Origin: Acidiferrobacterales bacterium | Lineage (GTDB): Bacteria > Pseudomonadota > Gammaproteobacteria > Arenicellales > JAJDZL01 | DNA length: 64,000 bases | Assembly (NCBI GenBank): GCA_028820695.1 | Contig: JAPPIB010000054.1 | Location: 1 to 64,000, forward strand | Reading direction: 5' to 3' | Part shown: piece by piece, positions 1-8,569 of the stretch | How positions within the stretch are numbered: the first letter of the stretch is position 1 | How the letters are laid out: each line of letters opens with the position of its first letter | The notes under the pieces: generated by a model | What the model saw: the letters and a program-made list of their open reading frames with translations, nothing else | Databases searched by the model: none | Told to the model about the DNA's origin: nothing | Translations under genes and position numbers: made by a program

Positions 1-291
1 ACAACCTTTTTTAAAATTCAAAAATTCCACCAACAAATTGGCCTTTGGCCCCCCCCCCCCAATTTTGAGGCGTTTCAAGCTTTCAGTTTCTTCCTCTGCC
101 CAAGACCAAGTATCTTTAAAAGCCATTGCTGGCTTAGCATCTTTCTTGTACTGACCTTTAAATGGCAGGTTGTAATCGCTTTTTGAATTGAAAGGCGGAT
201 CAAGATAGATTAAGTCAATGCTCTCATCCGGTAAAGCGTGTGGGTCATTCAGGACTTCAAGACAATCCTTCGCGTAAATAGTTCGATTCAT
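1..291 (-). CDS. DNA methyltransferase, N-terminal part (runs off the window edge)
   Basis: Reading from the ATG at 291, the frame stays open to the window edge (97 codons). The first residues (MNRTIYAKDCLEVL) and the motif IYLDPPFNS near residues 31-39 are typical of N6-adenine or N4-cytosine DNA methyltransferases (motif IV, DPPF); the following TWSW segment also fits that family. The gene probably methylates DNA at a specific site, alone or with a restriction partner lying outside the window. A run of twelve G codes for four glycines at about residues 78-81, and beyond it the match to the family weakens. The run could be a phase-variable tract, or an error at a contig end. It is transcribed away from the decayed transposase remnant at its 5' side. 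Confidence 0.7.
   Translation of the reverse strand, partial: MNRTIYAKDCLEVLNDPHALPDESIDLIYLDPPFNSKSDYNLPFKGQYKKDAKPAMAFKDTWSWAEEETESLKRLKIGGGGPKANLLVEFLNFKKGC
49..60. repeat. 12-base C homopolymer inside a methyltransferase gene
   Basis: Twelve consecutive C on the + strand, read as GGG GGG GGG GGG in the methyltransferase frame. No other homopolymer of this length was seen in the window. Tracts like this in methyltransferase genes are known switching sites in other bacteria. Here the tract is 49 bases from the window edge, so an assembly artefact is equally possible. Confidence 0.6.
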
Positions 292-332
292 TCATGTCTC
301 CTCCAATGTGTGGTTGCTATGAAGTTAAGTCT

Positions 333-530
333 TCATAAGACAGGAATTCGCCAACCATACCACACGCTAATTGCGACATTTGCGATTTTGTGTCCATCGG
401 ACTGGACATTGTACGTGCCACAATCAGGACACTTTGGACCATCCGGCCAAATCTGTTCTTCAAACCACTTTCTACCAGTGTCATTGTCCGGGAACATTTC
501 GAACAATTCGATTGATGTTGAAACTGCCAA
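333..530 (-). pseudogene. IS1595-family transposase, N-terminal remnant
   Basis: The translated remnant contains IELFEMFPDNDTGRKWFEE followed by WPDGPKCPDCGTYNVQ. This is the hallmark start of IS1595-family transposases: a small helical segment, then a zinc ribbon with its first CxxC. The second half of the zinc ribbon is only partly recognisable and continues in another frame (a CGMVGEFLS-like segment), after which the frame stops. The DDE nuclease domain is missing entirely. No terminal inverted repeats were found. It abuts a piece of an exonuclease gene on the other strand near base 505-515, suggesting an old insertion that has eroded. Confidence 0.6.
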
Positions 531-684
531 CGCTGATCGAGCAAGTATCTGCCAAATTGGTGTTGTGCACGTTCGTGAAGGTAAAATCGTAGATCAGTGG
601 CAGACACTGGTGAACCCGGAAATGTGGTTTGATCCGATGAATAGTTCGATTCATGGAATTGAACCATTGGAGCAACCAACCTGA
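505..684 (+). pseudogene. DnaQ-like 3'-5' exonuclease, N-terminal remnant
   Basis: In the + frame at 505-663 the sequence reads NSIDVETANADRASICQIG, then GKIVDQWQTLVNPEMWFDP and NSSIHGIE. This is the Exo I region (D-x-E-T) and the following strands of DnaQ/PolC-type exonucleases, in the version often annotated as DNA polymerase III epsilon-like. After about 55 residues the frame ends at 684, so the remaining catalytic motifs are lost. Its first codons coincide with the start of the transposase remnant on the opposite strand, so a break point lies close to base 505-515. Non-functional as it stands. Confidence 0.6.
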
Positions 685-1121
685 GTTTCCCTTTGGAAAC
701 GTATGAGCCAATTTCCTGTTCAATTGACACTAAAGTCAATTCTTTGAGAATCTGCAAGTAAAGATTTGTTTTCGATAGACAAACAAATCAGAATTAGACT
801 CGATTCCTGTGTTCTGTACCATAAATTGGTTTGCAGTAGGTTTTCGATCACACTGACTTTATTGCCATCGGTTGCCGTTCCCTTCCATAGTACTCCAGAT
901 TGTTTCCCGATGGACTGTCGGCAGGGTCCGTGCTGGCTGATACCTATTAATCACATGGGTTGTGCTGTTAAAATACTCACCTCAATTCGCAGAGCGGTTT
1001 CGATTGTATCCCCCTATTCCCCGAGCACAGTCAGGTGCTATACAAACTGGTCATTCGGGTAGCTGAGGACCGATCGACTTCGCCTTTGGTGTTCTCAAAG
1101 ATTTCCGATTTCTAAATTCAC
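685..1121. other. Gene-free stretch upstream of the carbamoyltransferase
   Basis: No open frame here resembles a protein family. An open frame at 766-1062 lacks a ribosome-binding site and recognisable motifs. The stretch presumably holds the promoter of the carbamoyltransferase gene and more eroded DNA continuing from the remnants on its left. Confidence 0.5.
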
Positions 1122-2864
1122 ATGCTGATTCTTGGACTGCACACAGGGCACAATGCAACCGCCGCGTTGTATGAAGATTACAGAATGATTGCCGCAGTCC
1201 ACCTGGAGAGACTCACCCGAAAGAAGATAGACGGCGGCAAGGTCCCAGAGGAATCAATCGACGAGTGCCTCAATATCGCAGGCGCTCAACGCGCCGATAT
1301 CGATGTGGTTGCAATGGGGCGAGGCAAGTTTCCTTCCCGGTGGTACACGCATTTCGGGCCGCATAAGCGCTTTTACGATCAAAAGGTGTATCGGTTGATC
1401 CGCGGCAGTGAGAAACGTCGATGGATGCCGACAGAACTGAATCGAGCAGGTCTCGTCAACTCATTGGAAATATTCGATACGCAACAATTCAAAAAGGCAT
1501 TCGGACTGGCGGAAAAAACTGACATTCAATTCTACAATCATCACTTTGCCCACGCGTTACCCACCCTATTCCACACCAACTGGGATGAAGCACTGCTCTA
1601 TACATCTGATGGCGGTGGAGACTGCGTCCAGTACAGCCACCGTGTGTTTCGCGACGAAACTATTGAAACTATCTATGGTGGAGATGAGTGCTTGCTTCAA
1701 AAACCCAGGGTCGACAGTCTGGGCCTGGCCTATGGATATGCAACCAAGGCACTGGGCTACAAGATCAACCGGCATGAGGGCAAGCTCACAGGACTCGCAG
1801 CCTGGGGAGGAGCACGAGGCGAACAAATTCACGATCTTCTCGCAAGTCATTTCTCAGTCAATGAGAAAGGCGAAGTAGTTAGCGACTTCAAGAGCCGAAG
1901 GGCGATGAGGCAATACATCTTCAAGATTTCAGACAATGAGGCAAAGGAAGAAGTTGCGGCAGCGGTTCAACAATTACTCGAGTTGAACACCCTGTCGTCG
2001 ATCCGCAAGTTACTGCACCACTACCCTGCCCGCCGTATCGGACTCGCAGGCGGAGTATTCGGGAATGTACGCCTCAATCAACGAATCGCTGAGGAATGCG
2101 ACGTTGACGAAGTTTTCGTCTATCCTGCAATGGACGACGGGGGCCTGGCCGCAGGTGGCGTCCTGCACTATCTTCTGCAGCGCGATGGCCTGCGGCACTG
2201 GCTCAAGCAGCGTGAAATCATGGAAACGCTGTATCTGGGGCGAGACTATGGTGACCGCGCAGATCTGGAATTTGAACGGGACGATCGTTTGGTCAAAGTC
2301 TCAGATCAACCAGTCGGAAAAGCCGCTGAACTGATTGAGCACGGCTCAGTGGTTGCGATTTATACCAATCGTATGGAATATGGTCCCAGAGCTTTGGGCG
2401 CCCGCAGTATCATGGCGTCACCGACAGATGCTTCGATCAACGATGAATTGAACCGACGCTTGTCACGCACAGAGTTCATGCCTTTTGCCCCGGTCGTCAA
2501 CGAAGACGATGCATCCAGGGTGTTCGAACTTTCCGCACTGAATCTGTATGCAGCACGTTTCATGACCATTACCTGCTCAGTTCGTCCGCAATGGCGTGAG
2601 CGCATTCCAGCTGTCGTGCATGTGGACAACACCGCTCGACCTCAGGTGATCAGACGCGAATGGAATCCGCTTTATTCTGATATCCTGAATTGCTACAAAC
2701 GCAATACCGGGATTCCTGTCCTGATCAATACAAGTTTCAACATTCACGAAGAACCCATCATCAACAGTCCTTGCGAGTGTGCCGATGCACTGGCAGACAA
2801 TCGTGTAGACTATGTTGTCACAGACAACGCTGTTTATGGGCAAGCCAATAGTAATAATTTCTAA
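1122..2864 (+). CDS. NodU/CmcH-type carbamoyltransferase
   Basis: A 580-residue protein with the two-domain build of O-carbamoyltransferases. The N-terminal ASKHA/Kae1-like domain begins LGLHTGHNATAALY and carries the metal-binding HHFAH (residues 140-144) and DGGGD (163-167). The C-terminal domain has the family signature YGPRALGARSIMASP around residue 418-432 and EFMPFAP shortly after. Members transfer the carbamoyl group of carbamoyl phosphate, through a carbamoyl-adenylate, to a hydroxyl on a sugar, antibiotic or other small molecule. No glycosyltransferase or natural-product cluster lies beside it, so the acceptor is unknown. It is a single gene converging on the ureohydrolase gene with a 46-base gap. 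The start is the only sensible ATG before the conserved N-terminus; there is no strong ribosome-binding site. Confidence 0.88.
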   Translation: MLILGLHTGHNATAALYEDYRMIAAVHLERLTRKKIDGGKVPEESIDECLNIAGAQRADIDVVAMGRGKFPSRWYTHFGPHKRFYDQKVYRLIRGSEKRRWMPTELNRAGLVNSLEIFDTQQFKKAFGLAEKTDIQFYNHHFAHALPTLFHTNWDEALLYTSDGGGDCVQYSHRVFRDETIETIYGGDECLLQKPRVDSLGLAYGYATKALGYKINRHEGKLTGLAAWGGARGEQIHDLLASHFSVNEKGEVVSDFKSRRAMRQYIFKISDNEAKEEVAAAVQQLLELNTLSSIRKLLHHYPARRIGLAGGVFGNVRLNQRIAEECDVDEVFVYPAMDDGGLAAGGVLHYLLQRDGLRHWLKQREIMETLYLGRDYGDRADLEFERDDRLVKVSDQPVGKAAELIEHGSVVAIYTNRMEYGPRALGARSIMASPTDASINDELNRRLSRTEFMPFAPVVNEDDASRVFELSALNLYAARFMTITCSVRPQWRERIPAVVHVDNTARPQVIRREWNPLYSDILNCYKRNTGIPVLINTSFNIHEEPIINSPCECADALADNRVDYVVTDNAVYGQANSNNF

Positions 2865-2910
2865 AACAATATATTGAAAGCTAATATTGAAGTTATTTCT
2901 ACTCTATTTT

Positions 2911-3939
2911 CTACTTCGTTGATTTGTCCGAATTCATACTGTCCGCTATGAGACACAGAATTTCGAACATGATCGAATTGGCAACCAATGATGTGATCTG
3001 ATTCGGATGATCCTTGGTCGGCATGATGCAAACCACATCCCCTCCGATCACGTTCTTGCCGCGAATACAACGGATCAGGTCCATCACCTGATTGATGTAG
3101 AACCCCTCTATTCCGGCTTCCAGATTCGCAACACCCGGCGCTACTGTCGGATCAAGGCAATCGAGATCAAATGTCACGTAAACCGGCCGATCTCCAATCC
3201 GTTTGTTGATGATCTCCTTACAAGCATCAGCTCCAAGTTCGTGATACCTTTCGATCGTGATGACCTCATAGCCGAGGTCGTAACTCGGCTCAAGCCAGTC
3301 AAGAGTCCGCACATTGCCGCGAATGCCAACCTGAACTGAATGTTCAGGATCAACGTGCCCATCCCTGACCAGATAGCTGGCCCAGTGCGCCGCTGACTTC
3401 ACTGCACCGAGAAAGTGATCCAAGTTGTGGTAGGCATCAGTGTGGGCGTCAAAATGCAGGAGAACCGCTTTTTCTCCATTCGTCAAGTTGGCGCCTTCCC
3501 CGGCAATAGCCTGCAGTATGCCGCCGGTGATGGAATGATCGCCGCCGATCGATACCGGTTTTGCGCCAGCGGTATCAATGTTCCGGTAAAAGTCACAGAT
3601 GTCTTCGATACACCTTTCGTTGTTGTTGGCTTCAGGCAGTGGCACGTCGCCTAGATCCGCTATCCGGTAATCCGACCATGGATCCAAATGAAATTCCTTG
3701 TGGCAGCGTCTTCCAAGTGCCGAAACATTCCTTACGGCCCGTGGCCCGAGATGCTGGTCCCGTTCAGTCGTACCATTTCCAGTTGAGTGCGGGACTCCGA
3801 CAAGCGCAATGTCACATTCAGTCGGGTCCTGAATGGCAGGACAACGAAAAAAAGTAGGGATGCCCCACCAGTAGAGGCTGTCGATCATCGAATTATGGCG
3901 CCGCATGCGCTTTTCGGTATTATTGGATTGGGTAGTCAA
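2911..3939 (-). CDS. Agmatinase/arginase-family ureohydrolase
   Basis: A 342-residue ureohydrolase that hydrolyses a guanidino compound to urea and an amine using two manganese ions. All six metal ligands are visible: GGDHS (His135), DAHTD (Asp164, His166, Asp168) and FDLDCLDP (Asp258, Asp260). The substrate (agmatine, guanidinobutyrate, guanidinopropionate, guanidine) cannot be read from the sequence. The segment around DLGDVPLPEANNNE is compatible with the agmatinase branch. The gene is divergent from the aldehyde dehydrogenase gene at 4265. Together they could act in the arginine oxidation route, in which 4-guanidinobutyraldehyde is oxidised and 4-guanidinobutyrate is then split, but this pairing is an inference. 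Transcribed alone. Confidence 0.85.
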   Translation of the reverse strand: MTTQSNNTEKRMRRHNSMIDSLYWWGIPTFFRCPAIQDPTECDIALVGVPHSTGNGTTERDQHLGPRAVRNVSALGRRCHKEFHLDPWSDYRIADLGDVPLPEANNNERCIEDICDFYRNIDTAGAKPVSIGGDHSITGGILQAIAGEGANLTNGEKAVLLHFDAHTDAYHNLDHFLGAVKSAAHWASYLVRDGHVDPEHSVQVGIRGNVRTLDWLEPSYDLGYEVITIERYHELGADACKEIINKRIGDRPVYVTFDLDCLDPTVAPGVANLEAGIEGFYINQVMDLIRCIRGKNVIGGDVVCIMPTKDHPNQITSLVANSIMFEILCLIADSMNSDKSTK

Positions 3940-4264
3940 CGCAGTATCTCCTTAGTATCTGTAATGCCGTGCAATGTTGCATCTTTCGTACCTCGATAAA
4001 GATGACGAGCACTTTACGACACCAATTATGTATCAATTTTCTCGCATCAGGCACACCCTGTCCGGGAACGCTGGATGTTGGTTTTTCTTCCCTGATCGCA
4101 CAGCCGGAATCGACCATTATCAAATTTCAACCAAACGACGCCTGTCTTTCCTATATAAATTGGATTGTCTCAAATTTGGAAAGTTCCAGACCGGTCGTGT
4201 TCGTTGACTGTTCGGCCGTATATCAGAAAGTCGAAGTTTCCAGTGTAAGTCCAACATGAAGTGA
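3940..4264. other. Divergent intergenic region between ureohydrolase and aldehyde dehydrogenase
   Basis: It contains the 5' regions of both divergent genes. The short frames in it carry no family motifs. No guanidine riboswitch hairpins, tRNA-like fold or clear operator palindrome was recognised. Confidence 0.5.
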
Positions 4265-5755
4265 ATGATAAAAATGTCTGAATTGAAACAATATTTGATG
4301 CTCATCGATGGTGAATGGGTCGAAGCCTCTGACGGTGGAACTTTTGAAAGTGTCAATCCGACGACGGGGCGTCCGTGGGCTGTTGTTCCGGAAGCGACCG
4401 CAGAGGATGTCGACAAGGCGGTTCGCGCCGCATATAGGGCATACAGCACCGGACCTTGGGCTTCGATGTCACCAACCGATCGCGGTCATTGCTTGCGCCG
4501 CCTGGCTGAATTGCTGATTGAGAGATCCGAGGAGATTGGCAGCATAGAATGCAAGGATACGGGAAAAATGTTCAAGGAGACCGGATGGCAGGCGAAGTAC
4601 GTCGCACAGTACTACACCTTCTATGCGGGATGCGCTGACAAGGTCCATGGTGATACCTTGCCGATCGACAAGCCCGACATGTTTGTGTTTACACGACGTG
4701 AACCCTTGGGTGTGGTGGCTGGCGTGGTTCCGTGGAACTCCCAATTGTTTCTCAGTTCAATCAAGATCGGCCCTGCCCTCGCAGCAGGAAATGCCATCGT
4801 TCTAAAGTTATCCGAATTCGCACCCGCAGCTTTACTGGAATTCGGGAAACTCATAGCGGAGGCCGGAATCCCTCCAGGTGTCGTCAATCTGATCACCGGA
4901 CACGGGAAACCGTGCGGCAAGTCGCTGACATCGCACCCGCTGGTTTCCCGGATTGCTTTCACTGGCGGCCCGGCAGCTGCACATCAGGTTGTAAGGAATT
5001 CCGCGAACAACTTTGCCGAACTATCGCTTGAACTCGGTGGAAAGTCACCGGTTATCGTTTTTGACGATGCGGATTTCGAAAGTGCTGTCAATGGATCGCT
5101 TAGTGCCATATTCGGCGCGTCCGGGCAAAGTTGTGTTGCAGGTTCACGCCTGTATCTGCAAAACGGCATCGCCGATAGATTTCTGGAACGCATGGCGACC
5201 GAGGCCGAAAATATACTGATCGGCGACCCGATGAATGATGAGACCCAAATGGGACCTTTGTGCACCGTGAATCAATTGGAAAACTGTGAGCGGGAAGTTG
5301 CGTACGCCCAGATCCAAGGCGGCCGATTGATCTGTGGTGGCAAACAGCCACAAGGGCTGAGAGGTTATTTCTATGAACCCACCATAATTGACTGTCCTCG
5401 CCAGGACCTGAGGATTGTCGACACCGAGCTGTTCGGTCCGGTGCTCAGTGTGCTTCGGTTTGAAAGTGAGGAGGAGGCGATTGAGATGGCGAACGATACC
5501 AAGTATGGACTTGCGGCAGGGATATTCACCCAGGACAGCGCTCGCTCACTGCGCATGGCGAATCAGATTAAGGCAGGCATCATCTGGGTCAATACGTATC
5601 GCGCAATTTCGCCGATTGTAGAGTGCGGAGGAATGAAATATTCAGGCTACGGGCGCGAAGGTGGTTTTCAGGCCATATACGACTATACCCGGCCCAAGGC
5701 GATTTGGATGAATACGTCCAAACAGTCGCTCGGAAGTCAGTTTGTTTCACGATAG
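4265..5755 (+). CDS. NAD(P)-dependent aldehyde dehydrogenase
   Basis: A 496-residue member of the aldehyde dehydrogenase superfamily, of normal length. It has VVPWNSQLF at the substrate channel, the general-base Glu in LELGGKSP (about residue 256) and the nucleophile Cys in GQSCVAGSRL (about residue 290), with the C-terminal PFGG-equivalent region given as ECGGMKYSGYGREGG. It oxidises an aldehyde to the acid. The substrate is not fixed by the sequence: betaine aldehyde, guanidinobutyraldehyde and similar aminoaldehydes are reasonable given the flanking ureohydrolase and the betaine transporter that follows. A start at 4265 is given; the ATG three codons later (4274) is equally possible, and neither has a strong Shine-Dalgarno. 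Confidence 0.88.
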   Translation: MIKMSELKQYLMLIDGEWVEASDGGTFESVNPTTGRPWAVVPEATAEDVDKAVRAAYRAYSTGPWASMSPTDRGHCLRRLAELLIERSEEIGSIECKDTGKMFKETGWQAKYVAQYYTFYAGCADKVHGDTLPIDKPDMFVFTRREPLGVVAGVVPWNSQLFLSSIKIGPALAAGNAIVLKLSEFAPAALLEFGKLIAEAGIPPGVVNLITGHGKPCGKSLTSHPLVSRIAFTGGPAAAHQVVRNSANNFAELSLELGGKSPVIVFDDADFESAVNGSLSAIFGASGQSCVAGSRLYLQNGIADRFLERMATEAENILIGDPMNDETQMGPLCTVNQLENCEREVAYAQIQGGRLICGGKQPQGLRGYFYEPTIIDCPRQDLRIVDTELFGPVLSVLRFESEEEAIEMANDTKYGLAAGIFTQDSARSLRMANQIKAGIIWVNTYRAISPIVECGGMKYSGYGREGGFQAIYDYTRPKAIWMNTSKQSLGSQFVSR

Positions 5756-5819
5756 ACAAGGTTTAACCGGTCGGGAAAATCAGGGCATCGGCTCATAGGT
5801 TGGTACTTATCTCATATTT

Positions 5820-5849
5820 TTCACATGGTAATATTCAATAGAGTAGAAT
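5820..5849 (+). promoter_or_regulatory. Candidate sigma-70 promoter for the first betaine ABC operon
   Basis: TTCACA at 5820-5825 and TAGAAT at 5844-5849 with an 18-base spacer resemble -35 and -10 boxes about 40 bases before the TTG start of the ATPase gene. This rests on pattern only. Confidence 0.35.
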
Positions 5850-5889
5850 TAAACTGAAACTTACAAGAAAATGATGGAGGACCAGTAGT

Positions 5890-6936
5890 TTGTCAGAAGT
5901 AGTAATTGAACTAAATGATGTTTGGAAGATATTCGGCGAGCGTGCTGATGAGGCAATGGTCGCAATCAAGGAGGAAGGTTTAGGCAAACCTGAGGTCCTT
6001 GAAAAATACGGTTGTGTTGTGGGTGTTGCAGATTGTACATTCACAGTCAGCCGAGGCGAGATCTTCTGCGTAATGGGATTGTCTGGCTCAGGTAAGTCGA
6101 CGATGGTTCGTCATCTGAACCGACTTCTCGAACCAACTGCCGGTGAGATTAAGGTTCTCGGTGTGGACGTGATGGGACTCAGTGATGAGGAATTGCGAAA
6201 ACTCAGAGCGGCACACATCGGGATGGTTTTTCAACACATGGCATTGTTTCCGCACTTCACAGTACGGGACAATGTGGCATTCCCGTTGCAGGTGCAAGGA
6301 GAAGCCCAAAAGAAACGTTGGGATGTCTCTCAAGATTGTCTGCATAAGGTCAATCTGGATGGTTTTGAAGACCGGTTTCCCAGCGAACTATCCGGAGGAA
6401 TGCAGCAGCGAGTCGGACTGGCGCGAGCTTTGGCGTCTGATCCCGAAGTGTTGCTGATGGACGAGCCGTTCTCCGCACTTGACCCGTTAATTCGACGTCA
6501 GTTGCAACAGCAGTTCATGGCATTGTCTACAGACCTCGATAAGACAACGGTGTTCATCACCCATGATCTGGATGAAGCGATTCGTATCGGCAATCGTATC
6601 GCGATCATGAAGGATGGCGTCATTGTTCAAATCGGGACTCCGGAAGAAATTGTGACCAACCCGATCGATCAGTACGTGACGGACTTCGTCGAGGGAATTT
6701 CTACACTCAAACTGATTTTTGCACATACGATTATGCAAAAAATCGATGAGTATGAGGTGCAACCATATGAGGATTTGTCCTTAGCGCCTCGTACATCACA
6801 TGAAACCGACCTAAGTGGCCTGATCGACATTTCAGCAGGAACATCTCAACCGGTTGTGATTACAGATGACGGAAAAGATGTCGGTGTAGTGAACAAAGCT
6901 ACACTGCTGAGAGGAATCAAAGGGGGTAAAGAGTAA
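5890..6936 (+). CDS. proV: Betaine/proline-type ABC transporter ATP-binding protein (ProV-like)
   Basis: A 348-residue ATPase of the ProV/OpuAA family, powering uptake of a quaternary-amine osmolyte. It has the long N-terminal extension of ProV, Walker A GLSGSGKST (about residue 63-71), signature LSGGMQQRVG (about 166), Walker B VLLMDEPFSALDP (about 186) and the switch histidine in FITHDLDEA. The C-terminal tail of about 100 residues is a shortened CBS-like region, the part that senses ionic strength in OpuA. The start is TTG at 5890, supported by GGAGG at 5876-5880 nine bases upstream; no ATG lies near the conserved N-terminus. The stop codon overlaps the permease start (TAATG), so the two are translationally coupled. 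Confidence 0.9.
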   Translation: MSEVVIELNDVWKIFGERADEAMVAIKEEGLGKPEVLEKYGCVVGVADCTFTVSRGEIFCVMGLSGSGKSTMVRHLNRLLEPTAGEIKVLGVDVMGLSDEELRKLRAAHIGMVFQHMALFPHFTVRDNVAFPLQVQGEAQKKRWDVSQDCLHKVNLDGFEDRFPSELSGGMQQRVGLARALASDPEVLLMDEPFSALDPLIRRQLQQQFMALSTDLDKTTVFITHDLDEAIRIGNRIAIMKDGVIVQIGTPEEIVTNPIDQYVTDFVEGISTLKLIFAHTIMQKIDEYEVQPYEDLSLAPRTSHETDLSGLIDISAGTSQPVVITDDGKDVGVVNKATLLRGIKGGKE

Positions 6937-8474
6937 TGCAAGAAACAGAAAACAATCCACTGAGCAGTTCAGTCGCCGAATTTGCTGGTCAAAATTCAGA
7001 TTACTATGCCGCTGAATTTGACAAGATTCAGTCGACTACAAAATTCCCATATTCCTGGAATACCATGGCCGCAATCTTTGGTCCGTTCTGGGCGGCTTCG
7101 CGCGGCTTATGGGGCTACTTTTGGACATTCACAGTGCTTGAGCTGCTGGCTCTGGTGCAGATCGGCAAGGGCCTGTGGGGCGAGCTCGGTGCTGAGCAAC
7201 TCGCTCGAATGGAGAAAATGAGGCCAAAGATCGAGGAGTTCATGTCCCAGTATGTGAATACCTTATCGACCAATCCTGAGGAGGCTGCAGGTTTTCTGAC
7301 TCGTGCAGAAAATCTACAGAAGGTCGCTGACCGGTTGCAGGCTGAGGCGGCAGCTGCGGCTCAGGAATCTCTTTTCTTTCTGATTGTCGGGATCATTGTC
7401 TTTGTCGCTTTGCGTGCTTTGCAAGGATTCTATGCCAACATGAGATACGAAAAACAGTATCTGCAGTGGAGAGCAGAACCGGAAAAAACGGTCACGGGAA
7501 TGACTTGGAACCGGGTGATGTTTTCCATTCTTCTATGGGCGGCCATCGTGCCATTGACACTTTATCGCTTTACGGTTGCGAAAATTGCAGAGGGACTTGA
7601 AGCCTATACCTTGGGGTTTCCTGTGGCTAAGAGAGATTATTTCTCACCTACAGCGAACACCATGGAAAAGGGATTTGATTGGCTATCTGTAGCAGGAGCC
7701 GACGCCTTCGACAGTGTTGTTTTCAGCATCCGTACCGTTCTCGATGGACTTGAAACGGTGTTCGTCGATACACCTTGGCCTGTCGTCATGACAGTCATTG
7801 TCGTGTTGGCGTGGCGTCTGGCAGGTCCGAGAGTGGCAATTTTTACAGTCGCATCCCTGGCCTATCTGGCATTTTTGGGTATGTGGGAAACCAGCATGAT
7901 CACAGTCGCCTTGTTGGGTGCTGCGGCATTTCTGTGTCTGCTGTTTGGTATTCCACTTGGCGTGTGGTTCGGCAAGAACCAGAAAGCCTATAACGCAGCG
8001 TTGCCAGTTCTAGACTTTATGCAGACCATGCCGGCATTTGTGTATCTGATACCCATCATTGCATTTTTTGGTACCGGAAAGCCGCCGGGGGTTCTGGCTA
8101 CACTTGTTTTCGGTATGCCACCGGTTATCCGCCTTACCGCACTGGGTATTCGCGGTGTGCCTGAAACGACCAAAGAAGCTGCCAGAGCATTCGGTTGTAC
8201 CAGATGGACTTTGTTGAAAGACATTGAAATTCCTCTGGCGTTGCCGTCCATCATGACCGGTATCAATCAGACAATCCTGATGTGTTTGTCCATGGTTGTG
8301 ATCGCATCACTGATCGGAGCGAAGGGGCTGGGTCAGGATGTATTGGACGCTCTGCAGTACGCTGCCAAGGGTCAAGGAGTTTTGGCGGGTCTTGCTATTC
8401 TGTTCTGTGCGATGGTTATTGATAGAATCATTCAGGGACACTATAAGCAGAAGACTCAGCGCTATTCGAAATAA
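6936..8474 (+). CDS. proW: ProW-like ABC permease with an extra N-terminal DUF2628-like domain
   Basis: A 512-residue inner-membrane protein. The C-terminal part (about residues 320-505) is a standard binding-protein-dependent permease domain: PVLDFMQTMPAFVYLIPI, then the ATPase-contact loop EAARAFGCTRWTLLKDIE, then the closing helices. Before it lie about 300 residues not found in plain ProW. These include IFGPFWAASRGLWGYFW (about residue 48-64), a second membrane pair and an N-Y-E-K segment (FYANMRYEKQYLQW), a layout resembling DUF2628 membrane proteins, plus an alanine-rich helical stretch (LQAEAAAAAQ). The start overlaps the ATPase stop by one base. A binding-protein gene is not in this transcription unit; two candidates lie convergently downstream. 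Confidence 0.87.
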   Translation: MQETENNPLSSSVAEFAGQNSDYYAAEFDKIQSTTKFPYSWNTMAAIFGPFWAASRGLWGYFWTFTVLELLALVQIGKGLWGELGAEQLARMEKMRPKIEEFMSQYVNTLSTNPEEAAGFLTRAENLQKVADRLQAEAAAAAQESLFFLIVGIIVFVALRALQGFYANMRYEKQYLQWRAEPEKTVTGMTWNRVMFSILLWAAIVPLTLYRFTVAKIAEGLEAYTLGFPVAKRDYFSPTANTMEKGFDWLSVAGADAFDSVVFSIRTVLDGLETVFVDTPWPVVMTVIVVLAWRLAGPRVAIFTVASLAYLAFLGMWETSMITVALLGAAAFLCLLFGIPLGVWFGKNQKAYNAALPVLDFMQTMPAFVYLIPIIAFFGTGKPPGVLATLVFGMPPVIRLTALGIRGVPETTKEAARAFGCTRWTLLKDIEIPLALPSIMTGINQTILMCLSMVVIASLIGAKGLGQDVLDALQYAAKGQGVLAGLAILFCAMVIDRIIQGHYKQKTQRYSK

Positions 8475-8529
8475 GTTTGAGATAGCGACACTCGTCTACC
8501 TGGCGCGTAGCGAGTTCAACTTCCGCACC

Positions 8530-8569
8530 AACCGCTCCAGGAATTCACGAATGGATTCCTGGAGCGGTT
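8530..8569. terminator. Hairpin downstream of the permease gene
   Basis: Perfect 15-base arms (8530-8544 and 8555-8569) enclose a 10-base loop. There is no T-run after it, so it may be a 3' end stabiliser or a weak terminator for the proV-proW transcript. It also lies inside a 62-codon open frame on the minus strand (8496-8684), which has no recognisable motif and is not called as a gene. Confidence 0.5.

Noticed and set aside
766-1062. 98-codon open frame on the plus strand
   Set aside because: No ribosome-binding site, no protein-family motif and an amino-acid composition unlike its neighbours; it lies in a decayed stretch.
3940-4264. Possible guanidine riboswitch before the ureohydrolase or aldehyde dehydrogenase
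   Set aside because: I looked for paired ACGR-type hairpins and other guanidine aptamer features and saw none; the region is just AT-moderate spacer.
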